From Natrialbaceae archaeon AArc-T1-2 (lineage in GTDB: Archaea; Halobacteriota; Halobacteria; Halobacteriales; Natrialbaceae), in the NCBI RefSeq assembly GCF_030273315.1, contig NZ_CP127174.1, forward strand, positions 1,674,001-1,738,000: a stretch of DNA of 64,000 nucleotides, given 5' to 3'. Positions 51,295 to 59,474 of this stretch are shown one piece after another. Positions within the stretch are counted from its first letter, which is position 1. Every line of letters starts with the position of its first letter. Made by a program: the position numbers and the translations under genes. Under the pieces are notes generated by a model, which saw nothing but the letters and a program-made list of their open reading frames with translations, made no database searches and was not told where the DNA came from.

Positions 51295-51861
51295 TTACGG
51301 CATCTCGTGGACGTCGAATTCGACCGACCGTGGTTCGCCCTCGACGTCAGCGACGAGTCGGTTTACCACCCGTTCGGCCTCCGAGAGCAGCCGCGGCCTG
51401 ATCTTGTCGATCACCCACCCCATCGAGACGAACCGCGGTAGCGAGACGGCCTCTTCGTTCGCGGAGTGGGGATCGTAGCTCGCGTCGAAGTAGACTCGAC
51501 TCGCCGTCTTCGCGTGTTCCGGTGCCGACTCGGGTTCGGGTTCGACGCGCCACTCGCCGCGGGCGTCGAGGTCTTTCACCAGTCGCCACTCGAGCGACGT
51601 CGGTTCGTCGACGTCGACGATCTCGGATCGGGCGGTGTAGGAGAGCTTCCACCAGGACAACTGGAGGTCGTACCGCGCGCCGACGAGTTCGTCCGTCGGG
51701 TCCACGACGTCGCCGTCTGCACGCACCTGGCGGCCGTCGTCGCGTCTGCTGACGGCTTCGAGGTGGTCTGCGTATCGCGGATAGTCGGTGAACGACTCGA
51801 GGTAGGGAAACACCGTCTCGGGAGGGCGATAGACGACCGTGCTGACGAGGATCCGATCCAC
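51295..51861 (-). CDS. SRPBCC/START-like lipid-binding family protein
   Basis: A 188-residue helix-grip protein of the SRPBCC superfamily (coenzyme-Q-binding COQ10 or polyketide-cyclase type). V-Y-R-P-P-E-T-V-F-P-Y-L is the first helix, followed by D-Y-P-R-Y-A-D-H-L and later W-W-K-L-S-Y-T-A-R and L-E-W-R-L-V-K-D strands. It probably binds a hydrophobic ligand; the ligand is unknown. GTG at 51861 (M-D-R-I-L-V-S-T-V-V-Y) is the start, because the longer open frame runs under the divergent flavoprotein gene and is non-specific. Confidence 0.75.
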   Translation of the reverse strand: MDRILVSTVVYRPPETVFPYLESFTDYPRYADHLEAVSRRDDGRQVRADGDVVDPTDELVGARYDLQLSWWKLSYTARSEIVDVDEPTSLEWRLVKDLDARGEWRVEPEPESAPEHAKTASRVYFDASYDPHSANEEAVSLPRFVSMGWVIDKIRPRLLSEAERVVNRLVADVEGEPRSVEFDVHEMP

Positions 51862-51954
51862 GAGCGTCGGTACGTCGCTGTCGAACCTAAGCGTTGTGTC
51901 GGCACGGGCACGCCAGCCGTCAGGTTGTATAGCCGTCGACTCGAACGCCTGCCC

Positions 51955-52692
51955 ATGCGAGACGTCTGCATCGTCGGCGGCGGCGTCGCCGGACTCGCCG
52001 CCTCGATCTTCACCGCCCGTGCCGGACTCGAGACGCTCGTCCTCGACGGCGGCGAGTCGATCCTCGCGCGCAACGCCAGCCTCGAGAACTACCCCGGCTT
52101 TCCCGACGGGATCGATGCCAGACTCTACCTGCGGATGGTCCGCGAACAGGCCGGCGAGGCGGGTGTGACGTTCGAACTCGGTCGCGCCACGAGCGTCGAG
52201 CCGCTCGAAGACGACGACCTCGCGGCCGGCTTTCGCGTCGCGACCGAGGGCGGCGAACCGCTCGAGGCAGGGCGCGTGATCGCCGCCTCCTGGCCCGACA
52301 GCGAGTATCTTACTCCGCTCGACGTCGGGCGAAAACAGCGTGGTAGCAAGCACGTCGTGGCTGTCGACGAGGCAGGCCGGACGGCCGTCGACGGCGTCTA
52401 CGCCGCGGGACGGGTCGCCGGCGAGCCCCACCAGGCGATCGTCGCAGCCGGCCACGGCGCGAAAGTCGCCCTCGCGGTCGTCGCAGACGCCGACGTCCCC
52501 TTCTACCACGACTGGGTGGCCCCCGAGGGCTACTTCACGGGTCGCGACCGGGAAGTACCACCCGCCTGCGAGGAGATCGACGACGCAGAGCGGAGACGGC
52601 GCGACGAACGCGCCCGCGAGACGCTCAAGGAGTTCGTTGCCGAACCCCTCGAGGAGACGCCGACGATGCATCCGAGCGTTGACGACTCGTGA
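51955..52692 (+). CDS. Thioredoxin-reductase-like flavoprotein lacking the NADPH/CxxC domain
   Basis: A 245-residue FAD protein. The N-terminal G-G-G-V-A-G-L-A-A fold and the E-N-Y-P-G-F-P-D-G-I-D segment are those of thioredoxin reductase, and the closing FAD motif V-D-G-V-Y-A-A-G-R-V-A-G-E-P-H-Q is intact. The inserted NADPH-binding domain with the redox C-x-x-C is missing, so it cannot reduce thioredoxin in the usual way. The C-terminal 70 residues are charged and helical. A role as an electron-transfer or lipid-modifying flavoprotein is possible but unproven. Confidence 0.8.
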   Translation: MRDVCIVGGGVAGLAASIFTARAGLETLVLDGGESILARNASLENYPGFPDGIDARLYLRMVREQAGEAGVTFELGRATSVEPLEDDDLAAGFRVATEGGEPLEAGRVIAASWPDSEYLTPLDVGRKQRGSKHVVAVDEAGRTAVDGVYAAGRVAGEPHQAIVAAGHGAKVALAVVADADVPFYHDWVAPEGYFTGRDREVPPACEEIDDAERRRRDERARETLKEFVAEPLEETPTMHPSVDDS

Positions 52693-52708
52693 TCCCGGCC
52701 CGGTTTCC

Positions 52709-53371
52709 CTACAACGCTTCGGGATCCGGATACACGGTGTGTTCGATCAGCGTCCGGACGCCGCGACGAAACCGCTCGGAGGTGGCGTTTGCCGACACGT
52801 CGAGACGTTCGCCGAGTTCGGCGAGGGTACACGACCGGGGAACGTCCAGGTAGCCGGTCTCGACCGCGGCGACGAGCGTCTCTCGTTGTCGGTCGGTCAA
52901 CCCGAACTGGCGGCGTCCGTCCGGCTCGCGTTTCTCGTACAGGTGGCGTAACTCGCCGAGCATCCCACGTTCGGTACAGAACCTGTGAAACCGTTCGAGC
53001 GACTCTTCGTCCGGAAACGCCACGCGCAGCTCCCACCCGCCGTGGCTGGCGGTGACGTGTTCGAGGACGACCCCGTCATCGATGACGATCGGGTAGACGC
53101 TCGCGTCTTTCCCCTCCGCGGTCAGCTCGAGCTGGTAGAGACGGCGGCCGTCGATTTCGACGATCCGTAACGGTGGCTCGACCGTGGGATCGCGTTCGAG
53201 GCCGTCCTCGAACGCCTCGAAGTCACGCTCGTCCCCGTCGGCCCAGACGAGCAGTTTGTGCTCGCCCGCTTCGGTCCTGTCCGACTGGATCCACGTCAGC
53301 GTCAGACCGGGAGCGGCTGAAAGCGCCTCGCGCAGGATTGGATACTCGAGCACGAAGGTGGCGATGAGCAT
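52709..53371 (-). CDS. Bat-type helix-turn-helix transcriptional regulator (HTH_10)
   Basis: A 220-residue regulator. The C-terminal 55 residues hold the HTH of the bacterio-opsin activator family: L-T-D-R-Q-R-E-T-L-V-A-A-V-E-T-G-Y-L, V-P-R, then L-A-E-L-G-E-R-L-D-V-S-A-N-A. The N-terminal ~150 residues form the associated sensor-like beta domain without obvious ligand motif. Haloarchaea have dozens of such regulators. It lies divergent to the next small HTH gene, which could be its target. Confidence 0.87.
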   Translation of the reverse strand: MLIATFVLEYPILREALSAAPGLTLTWIQSDRTEAGEHKLLVWADGDERDFEAFEDGLERDPTVEPPLRIVEIDGRRLYQLELTAEGKDASVYPIVIDDGVVLEHVTASHGGWELRVAFPDEESLERFHRFCTERGMLGELRHLYEKREPDGRRQFGLTDRQRETLVAAVETGYLDVPRSCTLAELGERLDVSANATSERFRRGVRTLIEHTVYPDPEAL

Positions 53372-53464
53372 GGCCGAACACTAGGCGTACCATCCATGCA
53401 GTTATAAAACCCGGGAATATTTCGCCCGGTCGAATAAGGACGACAGTGACGTCCACACTGGCCA

Positions 53465-53812
53465 ATGAGCGAGTGGCCCGAAGACGTGGACCCGGCGGTG
53501 GTGGATACGCTGTTCGAACTGCTATCGGATCGATACAGACGCTGGATCTGTCTGTATCTGCAATCATCGGACCGAGCGGTCGTGACGTACGACCGCCTCC
53601 TCGATGAGCTCTCGCCCCGAGCGGGCGAACCGGTCGATCGCGACCGCCTCCGGGTACGGCTCCGACACGTTCACCTGCCGAAGCTCGCGGAGATCGGCGT
53701 CGTCGCCCACGACGAGCGTCGCCACGCGGTTCGCGTGGCGGATCCGTCGCTGCTCGAGTGTTGTGTCGCCGTTCAGAACGTCGTCGAGGACTGCGAGTCG
53801 ACCGAGCGGTGA
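53465..53812 (+). CDS. Winged-helix regulator (DUF7344-like)
   Basis: A 115-residue protein with one winged helix: F-E-L-L-S-D-R-Y-R-R-W-I-C-L-Y-L as first helix, a V-T-Y-D-R-L-L-D-E-L helix, then R-V-R-L-R-H-V-H-L-P-K-L-A-E-I-G-V-V recognition helix and wing. Such haloarchaeal proteins are listed as DUF7344. The targets are unknown. It starts 93 bases from the divergent Bat-type regulator. Confidence 0.8.
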   Translation: MSEWPEDVDPAVVDTLFELLSDRYRRWICLYLQSSDRAVVTYDRLLDELSPRAGEPVDRDRLRVRLRHVHLPKLAEIGVVAHDERRHAVRVADPSLLECCVAVQNVVEDCESTER

Positions 53813-53817
53813 CGGCG

Positions 53818-54471
53818 TCAGACGACGTCTCCCCGGACCGTCACGCCCTCCTGATCGTCTCGCCAGGCGTGGACCTCCTGTGCCGCCGTCTCGGCTTCCG
53901 TTTCGTCCATGCCTAGCATCTCGAGAGCCGCAGACAGCGTCGGCAAGGCGAGTTCGCCCGCCCGGAGTTTCGCAAACGCCGTCTCGCTCGTCGTGCCGTC
54001 GACCCACAGGCAGACGCCACGCGGATCGAGCAACTGGGTGTAGTCCTCGCGCAGCTGTGCGCCGCGCAGACGCTGGGTGACGTTGTCCTCGAAGGCGGCG
54101 TTACAGACCTCGAGGTGGATCGGCTCGTCTTCGGAGAGGAGCTGTGCCGCGAGACACTGCTCGGGGGCGGCGTGGCCGGCAGCGTTAGCCCGGAGGTACT
54201 CGGGGTACTCGGCTGCCCAGTCGGCACGGACGGACTCGCCGACGCCCTCGATACCGTAGGCGTCGACCGCCTCGGTCGCGTCGCCCCCGTCGTCGCCCAG
54301 TAAGACGTCTTTCGTCAGGTAGACGTCGAGCCGATCGACGGGATCGAGCCCGAGTGCGACGTCGCCGTAGGCCCACACCTCGCGGACGGGGACCGGCATC
54401 CGCTCGGTCGCAACCGTCTCGACGAGTTCCTCGAGTCTGGAGACGGCCGCTTCGCGATCGAGTTCGCTCAT
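53818..54471 (-). CDS. Conserved haloarchaeal protein (DUF7095-like)
   Basis: A 217-residue acidic protein with no recognised enzymatic motif. Blocks such as V-W-A-Y-G-D-V-A-L-G-L-D-P-V-D-R-L-D-V-Y and L-R-E-D-Y-T-Q-L-L-D-P-R-G-V-C-L-W-V-D-G are the kind conserved across haloarchaea; I recall the family as DUF7095. The strand-like G-D-V-A-L-G-L-D-P-x-D-x-L-D-V-Y might suggest a nucleotidyltransferase-like fold, but this is speculative. The ATG at 54471 removes an arginine-rich unrelated extension. It is divergent to the next gene. Confidence 0.7.
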   Translation of the reverse strand: MSELDREAAVSRLEELVETVATERMPVPVREVWAYGDVALGLDPVDRLDVYLTKDVLLGDDGGDATEAVDAYGIEGVGESVRADWAAEYPEYLRANAAGHAAPEQCLAAQLLSEDEPIHLEVCNAAFEDNVTQRLRGAQLREDYTQLLDPRGVCLWVDGTTSETAFAKLRAGELALPTLSAALEMLGMDETEAETAAQEVHAWRDDQEGVTVRGDVV

Positions 54472-54559
54472 CGGCGGCGTTTTGGACCGGCGCGGGCAAA
54501 ACGGTTCTGTTGAACGCGCCGGGCGAACGACTAACTCGCCCACCGTCGTACCCGGTTCC

Positions 54560-54910
54560 GTGACCGACCGGACCGCTTCGATCCCCTCGCTTTCCGTCCT
54601 CGACGACCTCGCCGAGCGGATCCTCGAGTACGCCGCAGACGAACTCGACCCCGAACGGACCACTCTCGAGGTAACCGGCTACGCCGACGGGGATTACCGG
54701 ATCGAGGCCTTCGAGACGATCTCGATCCGGATCGATCCTGACCGCGACGAGGAGATCACCGAACGCGTCGCGATCGAGTACGACAGGCAAACGGAGTGGA
54801 TTCGACGACGCCACTATCACGAGTCGCCGTCCGGCCGGGCCACGGAGGAGGTCGTCGACCTCGAGGCCTATCCCGATCCAGTGGCGCTTGCGGCGGTCGA
54901 CGAGGAGTGA
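54560..54910 (+). CDS. Conserved haloarchaeal protein of unknown function
   Basis: A 116-residue acidic protein starting at GTG (M-T-D-R-T-A-S-I-P). It has a helical start (S-V-L-D-D-L-A-E-R-I-L-E-Y-A-A-D-E-L) then four strands with alternating charges (Y-R-I-E-A-F-E-T-I-S-I-R-I-D). No family with a function is recognised. The gap to the divergent DUF7095-like gene is 88 bases, so they may share a regulatory region. Confidence 0.6.
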   Translation: MTDRTASIPSLSVLDDLAERILEYAADELDPERTTLEVTGYADGDYRIEAFETISIRIDPDRDEEITERVAIEYDRQTEWIRRRHYHESPSGRATEEVVDLEAYPDPVALAAVDEE

Positions 54911-55002
54911 CGGCCCGGTAGCTGAGACGCGATCTGACAGCGACCCTCACTCACGCGCAGCCATCTGCCAGGTTTTTGTCGTCTCACGCTGAACGTACAC
55001 GT

Positions 55003-55722
55003 ATGAGACATCGCATCTTCAACGAGGACGGCGAGGATGACCTCGTCTTCGTCATGGGCTGGGGCAACCGCTGGACCCACGAGAACGTCAGCTGGCTGAT
55101 CGGCAACCTCGGCGACGCTGGCTATCGGGTCCACGCGTTCGAGTTACCCACGAACATCGACGATTTCAAAGCCGACTGGCTCGAGCCGATCGCGGAGTAC
55201 GTCCTCGACCTCGACTCGTACCAGCTGCTCGGCCACAGTGCGGGTGCGCTGGTCGGTCAGGCCCTAGACGGTGCGGAAAACCACGTCTACCTGAGCCCGT
55301 GGTGGGGCTACAGCGAGACCTACCCCGAGTTCGCACTCGAGCTACTCGCCGAGATCCCCACCGACTTCCCGTTTCTCCCGGTGCCCGGGATGGACGCCGA
55401 CGCCCTCGGCGAGCGCGCGACCGACCACCAGGTCGCGACGATCCCGCGGTGGATCTCACCCGCGTTCGTCCGCGAAACCCGACGCGCACAACAGGAGCTG
55501 CTGGCGATCGATCACGACGCCGTCGTCTTCTGCTCGCTTCGGGATCCGGTGATCAGCCATCGCGCAATCGGCGAGCGCGTCCCGTCCGAACACGTCGTCC
55601 TCTACGACGGCGGCCACGAGCTGTTCTCCTCACCACTCCGTGAGGAGTACGTCGACCTCGTACTCGAGTGTCTCGAAGACGGCGCCGCCGTCGTCGAGGA
55701 CCGAGCGTCGGTTACCGCCTGA
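55003..55722 (+). CDS. Alpha/beta-fold hydrolase
   Basis: A 239-residue hydrolase. The oxyanion loop reads V-M-G-W-G-N-R-W rather than H-G, and the nucleophile elbow is G-H-S-A-G. The acid follows in S-L-R-D-P-V and the His in Y-D-G-G-H-E-L-F. The variant oxyanion loop separates it from classical esterases. The substrate is unknown. ATG at 55003 fits the domain start; upstream codons extend only with a short serine/arginine tail. Confidence 0.82.
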   Translation: MRHRIFNEDGEDDLVFVMGWGNRWTHENVSWLIGNLGDAGYRVHAFELPTNIDDFKADWLEPIAEYVLDLDSYQLLGHSAGALVGQALDGAENHVYLSPWWGYSETYPEFALELLAEIPTDFPFLPVPGMDADALGERATDHQVATIPRWISPAFVRETRRAQQELLAIDHDAVVFCSLRDPVISHRAIGERVPSEHVVLYDGGHELFSSPLREEYVDLVLECLEDGAAVVEDRASVTA

Positions 55723-55779
55723 TCGTCGTCGACGTCCGGAGCGAAACCGGTTTCCACCCGAGGCCGTTACGGTCCCGTG

Positions 55780-56751
55780 ATGGAGTGTGATCGATGCGGC
55801 GGGGACGCGGTCATGCACGCCGCCTACTCCGGGGCCCACCTCTGTGAACGTCACTTCCGCGAGTCGGTCGAAAAGCGGGTTCGACGACGCATCCGCCGGG
55901 ACGATCTCGTCCCGGGAGACGCCTCACCTGAGGATCCGGAGACGTGGGTGATCGGTCTCTCGGGCGGGAAAGACAGCGTCGTCCTCACGCAGATCTTACA
56001 CGACACCTTCGCCGAAGATCCACGGATCGAACTCGTCGGCCTGACGATCCACGAGGGGATCGAGGGCTACCGCGACGAGTCCGTCGCGGCCTGTCTCGAG
56101 CTCGCAGACGACCTCGGCATCCGTCACGAGCTCGCAAGCTACGAGGAGGAGTTCGGCATCCGGATGGACGACGTCGTCGAGGACGACCCCGAGAACATGG
56201 CCGCCTGCGCCTACTGTGGCGTCTTCCGGCGGGATCTGCTCTCCCGCTACGCCGCAGAGCTCGAGGCCGACCTCCTGCTGACGGGGCACAACCTGGACGA
56301 CGAGGCCCAGACGGCGCTGATGAACTTCCTCGAGGGCGATCTCGGCCAGATTGCCAAACACTTCGACGCAAGTCTGGGTCCGCTCTCCGAACGCAACGAG
56401 CAAGACGAGTTCGTCCCGCGTGCGAAGCCCTTGCGGGACGTGCCCGAGAAGGAGGTCGCCCTCTATGCTCACCTCGCCGACCTGCCCGCCCACATCACCG
56501 AGTGTCCCCACGCGAGCGAGGCCTACCGCGGCGAGATTCAACAGCTGCTGTACGACCTCGAGGAGAACCACCCCGGCACCCGGCACTCGATTCTCTCGGG
56601 CTACGAGGAACTCGCCGCGATGGTTGCCGACCAGTACGGCGACGACGGCGACGAGAGCCGCGAACTCCGGGAGTGTGCCGAGTGTGGCGCGACCACGACG
56701 CGGGAGATCTGCCGGAAGTGCTCGCTGCTCGAGTCCCTCGAGGCCGTGTAA
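55780..56751 (+). CDS. ncsA: tRNA 2-thiolation enzyme NcsA (TtuA/Ncs6 family)
   Basis: A 323-residue PP-loop ATPase that activates tRNA U34 for sulfur insertion, working with the ubiquitin-like SAMP2 in haloarchaea. Features include an N-terminal zinc site (C-D-R-C-G ... C-E-R-H), PP-loop S61-G-G-K-D-S, the catalytic C-A-Y-C-G pair, T-G-H-N-L-D-D-E, a second Cys in E-C-P-H-A, and a C-terminal zinc ribbon (C-A-E-C-G and C-R-K-C). The neighbour order ncsA-ftsZ2-cdrS is the one known from Haloferax, which supports the identity. Confidence 0.9.
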   Translation: MECDRCGGDAVMHAAYSGAHLCERHFRESVEKRVRRRIRRDDLVPGDASPEDPETWVIGLSGGKDSVVLTQILHDTFAEDPRIELVGLTIHEGIEGYRDESVAACLELADDLGIRHELASYEEEFGIRMDDVVEDDPENMAACAYCGVFRRDLLSRYAAELEADLLLTGHNLDDEAQTALMNFLEGDLGQIAKHFDASLGPLSERNEQDEFVPRAKPLRDVPEKEVALYAHLADLPAHITECPHASEAYRGEIQQLLYDLEENHPGTRHSILSGYEELAAMVADQYGDDGDESRELRECAECGATTTREICRKCSLLESLEAV

Positions 56752-56784
56752 ACGCCGCCATCGGCGCGTTTACGTCCCATTTTT
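56748..56784 (+). terminator. Terminator of ncsA, between convergent genes
   Basis: GTAAACGC (overlapping the ncsA stop) pairs perfectly with GCGTTTAC (56766-56773), and a TTTTT run follows at 56780-56784. This is a typical hairpin-plus-T-run arrangement, placed between ncsA and the convergent ftsZ2. Confidence 0.65.
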
Positions 56785-56882
56785 GCCTACGGAGACGTAC
56801 GTCTCGACTCGAGTGAACCCCTGACAGCCGATGGTGCCACGGCTCCGGAACGCTGTGGGCTGCAAAAACGGCTGTGGACGGC

Positions 56883-58070
56883 CTACCGGATGACGTCGAC
56901 GCCGTTTTTCTTCTCGCGTTCGCTCCGGCCGCCGTCGCTCTGGGCACCGAAGCTATCGGGCGCGTTCTCGACGTTGTTGCTGGCGTCGAAGTCGCTCTCG
57001 GAGACGCCTTCGATGCTCGCCCGGGACTTGTCGGCCTGTTTCTGTGTCGTCGGTCCGAGCACCTGGGCGCTCTGGACACCGGTCATGATCGCCATGACCC
57101 GGACCTTGCCCTTGTAGCTCTCTTGGATGCGAGCGCCCCAGATGACGTTCGCCGAGGCCTCGAGACGCTCGGTGATGTTGTCCGCGATGCCTTCTGCCTC
57201 TTTCAGCGTGAGGTCGGGACCACCGGTGATGTGGACGAGACCACCCGAGGCACCGCGGTAGTCGACGTCGAGTAACGGATGGTTCATCGCGTCGTTGACG
57301 ACCTCCTGTGTCTTGTTCTTGTCCTGGGTCTCACCGACCAGCATCACGGCGACGCCGCCCTGGTTCATGATCGTCGACATGTCGGCGTAGTCCAGGTTGA
57401 TCAGCGACGGCTGGGTGATCGTCTCCGAGATTCCCTTGACGGTCTCGGCGATGATCTGGTCCATCACCGAGAACGCCTTGCCGATCGGGAGGTTCGGGAC
57501 GTAATCGAGCAACCGGTTGTTGTCGAGTACGATGATCGAGTCGGCCTGTTCACGAAGCTTCTCTAAGCCTTCCTCGGCTTTCACCGTGCGGGCACGCTCG
57601 ACGTTAAAGGGCGTCGAGACCATCCCGACGACGATCGCGCCCTGTTCTTTCGCAATTTTGGAGACGACGGGGGCGGCACCCGTGCCGGTACCACCGCCCA
57701 TGCCCGCGGTCACGAACACGAGGTCTGCATCGCCGAGGACCTCCTTGATCGTCCCCTGGGCCATCTCGGTCGCGCGTTCGCCCATCGACGGATCGCCGCC
57801 GGCACCGAGGCCGTTCGTGAGCGACTTGCCGACGAGAATCTTCGTGTCGGCCTCGATCATCTTCAGGTGCTGTTTGTCCGTATTGATCGCGATCGTGTCG
57901 GCTCCTTCGACGCCGATGTTGTACAGGCGGTTTATGGTGTTGTTCCCTGCACCGCCACAGCCGACGATGACGATGCGCGGATCGCCGAACTCGTCGTCGT
58001 CCATCGACGCATCCATCTCGCGGGCCTCCTCTTCTGCGTTCTCGAGTGCATCCTGAACGATGTCCTGCAT
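56883..58070 (-). CDS. ftsZ2: Cell division protein FtsZ2
   Basis: A 395-residue tubulin-like GTPase that forms the division ring. The GTP-binding tubulin signature G-G-G-T-G-T-G lies near residue 125, the N-terminal G-C-G-G-A-G-N-N nucleotide loop is complete, and the T7 synergy region N-L-D-Y-A-D is present for hydrolysis. The starts [11 protein letters not shown] and the coupling with cdrS identify it as FtsZ2 (constriction), not FtsZ1 (assembly). The C-terminal tail after residue 345 is variable and ends in a basic-acidic stretch. It begins three bases after cdrS. Confidence 0.94.
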   Translation of the reverse strand: MQDIVQDALENAEEEAREMDASMDDDEFGDPRIVIVGCGGAGNNTINRLYNIGVEGADTIAINTDKQHLKMIEADTKILVGKSLTNGLGAGGDPSMGERATEMAQGTIKEVLGDADLVFVTAGMGGGTGTGAAPVVSKIAKEQGAIVVGMVSTPFNVERARTVKAEEGLEKLREQADSIIVLDNNRLLDYVPNLPIGKAFSVMDQIIAETVKGISETITQPSLINLDYADMSTIMNQGGVAVMLVGETQDKNKTQEVVNDAMNHPLLDVDYRGASGGLVHITGGPDLTLKEAEGIADNITERLEASANVIWGARIQESYKGKVRVMAIMTGVQSAQVLGPTTQKQADKSRASIEGVSESDFDASNNVENAPDSFGAQSDGGRSEREKKNGVDVIR

Positions 58071-58073
58071 CGT

Positions 58074-58253
58074 TTACACCTTGGCCCAGTTGCGTTTCTC
58101 CGACCGCTCGTTGCGACCGTCGTCCTGTTCGTTGATCATCTCGCGGACGGCCGACCGGATCGCCTCGCTCCGGTTCGGGAACTCGCCCGAGTCGACCAGC
58201 TGCTCGACCTCCTCGATCTGCTGTTTCGGGATTCGCAGTGTCACACGCTCCAT
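58074..58253 (-). CDS. cdrS: Cell division regulator CdrS (short ribbon-helix-helix protein)
   Basis: A 59-residue ribbon-helix-helix DNA-binding protein: [10 protein letters not shown] is the DNA-contacting strand, and the helices [12 protein letters not shown] and [14 protein letters not shown] follow, with a basic tail. CdrS is known from Halobacterium and Haloferax as a regulator of division genes, co-transcribed with ftsZ2 exactly as here (three-base gap). It controls division-related genes, and its own transcription is set by CdrL. Confidence 0.92.
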   Translation of the reverse strand: MERVTLRIPKQQIEEVEQLVDSGEFPNRSEAIRSAVREMINEQDDGRNERSEKRNWAKV

Positions 58254-58272
58254 GGTTGTATTCCCCTGTTTG

Positions 58273-58380
58273 GTAAGACGGTGCGCGCCCCTGTCAGACG
58301 CAGTGTGTCTTACACGAAAACCGCGTTACGGGAGCGGGATTTCCCGTCACGAGGCGGGTGTGTAAGACAATCCGTCTTAC
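58273..58380. promoter_or_regulatory. Repeated GTAAGAC/GTCTTAC operators in the cdrS-ftsZ2 leader
   Basis: The 7-base motif GTAAGAC occurs four times, in alternating orientation: 58273-58279 (+), 58307-58313 (-), 58362-58368 (+) and 58374-58380 (-). The last two form a perfect inverted repeat with a five-base spacer. The TATA-like TTTATT (58407-58412, minus strand) is just upstream, so the palindrome sits at or just after the expected transcription start. Ribbon-helix-helix proteins bind such short inverted repeats, so CdrL (or CdrS) is the obvious candidate ligand. This is inference from placement. Confidence 0.65.
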
Positions 58381-58406
58381 GCGATTGTGGCAACTCCGTC
58401 GGACAC

Positions 58407-58412
58407 AATAAA
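58407..58412 (-). promoter_or_regulatory. TATA-like element of cdrS-ftsZ2
   Basis: TTTATT on the minus strand. It would place the transcript start near 58384, leaving a leader of about 130 bases before cdrS. A long leader is unusual for haloarchaea and holds all four GTAAGAC motifs. Confidence 0.45.
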
Positions 58413-58463
58413 CCTTTCGCAAAACAGTATAGTATTCTACGAGTGAGTGTTTGTATTTACTAC

Positions 58464-59135
58464 CTATCCGGATTCTAGAACGTCGGCCGCTGGCGTCCGA
58501 CGACCACAGCCGGGACAGAACGCCCAGTCCGATCGGATCTCGTCGCCACACTCACAGAACAGTCGTCTCGATGCCTTCTCCCCGCAGTTCGGGCAGTAGA
58601 CGTGATCGATGTCGACGGCTTCACCACACTGGCTACACCGGTGTCGGTCGGCCGCGTCCGCGTCAGACGACGCTGCGGTCCGCGTGCTGTCTGACGCCAC
58701 GTCGGTGTCTGACGCCCCGTCCGTTCGCGGCGTGTCGGACGCGACCGATCGCCGTCTGTCGGACGGCTGATCGTCCCCGGCCGTCTCGACGGCCGCCGTT
58801 TGTGCGCTCTCGATACCCTCGAGCGACACCGTAACGTCGACGTCGGGGCGTCGCTCGCGTCGATCGTGCAGGCGACGCTCGAAGTCGTCGAGCCGTTGCT
58901 CGAGTCGCTCGTCGACGCACTCGCGGACGAGATCGTCGATGCTGGTGCTCGTGTCGGTCGTCCCAGCCCCGGTGTGGCGGCCATCTCGCGACCGGTCAGC
59001 GTCGGCCGGTCCGATCCGGTCGCTGGTTCCGAGATACGCCCGAAGCGCCTCGCGGAGCACCTCGCTTTTCGACGCGTCGAACGCCTCGAGTTCCTCGAGG
59101 AGGTCGTCGTCCGCACGGAAGGTGATCTTTCCCAT
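58464..59135 (-). CDS. cdrL: Cell division regulator CdrL (ribbon-helix-helix plus zinc ribbons)
   Basis: A 223-residue protein. The N terminus is a ribbon-helix-helix domain (M-G-K-I-T-F-R-A-D-D-D-L then S-K-S-E-V-L-R-E-A-L-R-A-Y-L). The middle, about 60-165, is charged and disordered with a coiled segment. The C terminus has a double zinc ribbon (C-S-Q-C-G ... C-P-N-C-G, then C-x-C-G ... C-P-G-C-G). This architecture and position immediately upstream of cdrS match CdrL, reported to control the cdrS-ftsZ2 operon. ATG at 59135 starts the ribbon strand. Confidence 0.88.
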   Translation of the reverse strand: MGKITFRADDDLLEELEAFDASKSEVLREALRAYLGTSDRIGPADADRSRDGRHTGAGTTDTSTSIDDLVRECVDERLEQRLDDFERRLHDRRERRPDVDVTVSLEGIESAQTAAVETAGDDQPSDRRRSVASDTPRTDGASDTDVASDSTRTAASSDADAADRHRCSQCGEAVDIDHVYCPNCGEKASRRLFCECGDEIRSDWAFCPGCGRRTPAADVLESG

Positions 59136-59268
59136 GACCGACTCGTCGCTGACAGTGTTTCGCCTCCTCATACATTAATCGCTCGCCAGGTCAGACGTCT
59201 GTCACACACGCTCCCTCGCCGGGAATGATAACCCTTATGTCTCCCTCGAGCGCTACGTACAGGTGCGC

Positions 59269-59342
59269 CCGCCCTTAGCTCAGACTGGTAGAGCAGTCGA
59301 CTGTAGATCGACTTGTCCCCCGTTCAAATCGGGGAGGGCGGA
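59269..59342 (+). tRNA. tRNA-Tyr (anticodon GTA)
   Basis: A complete 74-base cloverleaf: acceptor CCGCCCT/AGGGCGG with discriminator A, D-arm GCTC...GAGC, and anticodon loop CTGTAGA with GTA at 59303-59305. The T-arm is CCCCG-TTCAAAT-CGGGG. No intron and no encoded CCA. A TATA-like CTTATG lies near 59234. The last 21 bases recur downstream (59454-59474), marking the gene as an integration target. Confidence 0.96.
59322..59342 (+). repeat. attachment-site-like repeat, tRNA copy
   Basis: The 3' end of tRNA-Tyr (from GTTCAAAT to the discriminator base), identical to 59454-59474. Archaeal tyrosine integrases use such tRNA 3' ends as att cores. Confidence 0.65.
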
Positions 59343-59453
59343 CTTCTCCTGCGAACAACGTGAGCAGTGAGAAGTCTCTCCCGAACCGATTTGAACACGA
59401 GAGTCGCAGCCCGGGAGCGCAGCGAAGCGAGCACCCCGGAACGTCTCTCACCT

Positions 59454-59474
59454 GTTCAAATCGGGGAGGGCGGA
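59454..59474 (+). repeat. attachment-site-like repeat, distal copy
   Basis: An exact 21-base copy of the tRNA-Tyr 3' end, 132 bases downstream. The DNA between (59343-59453) has no gene. It includes an inverted partial copy of the core (CCGATTTGAAC, 59386-59396) and a hairpin GACTTCTC/GAGAAGTC (59341-59376). It looks like what remains after an integrated element was lost. Confidence 0.65.

Noticed and set aside
51955-52671. Long 458-codon minus-strand frame joining the SRPBCC gene to sequence under the flavoprotein gene
   Set aside because: Only the part from GTG 51861 carries the SRPBCC fold; the upstream part is an antisense shadow of the flavoprotein.
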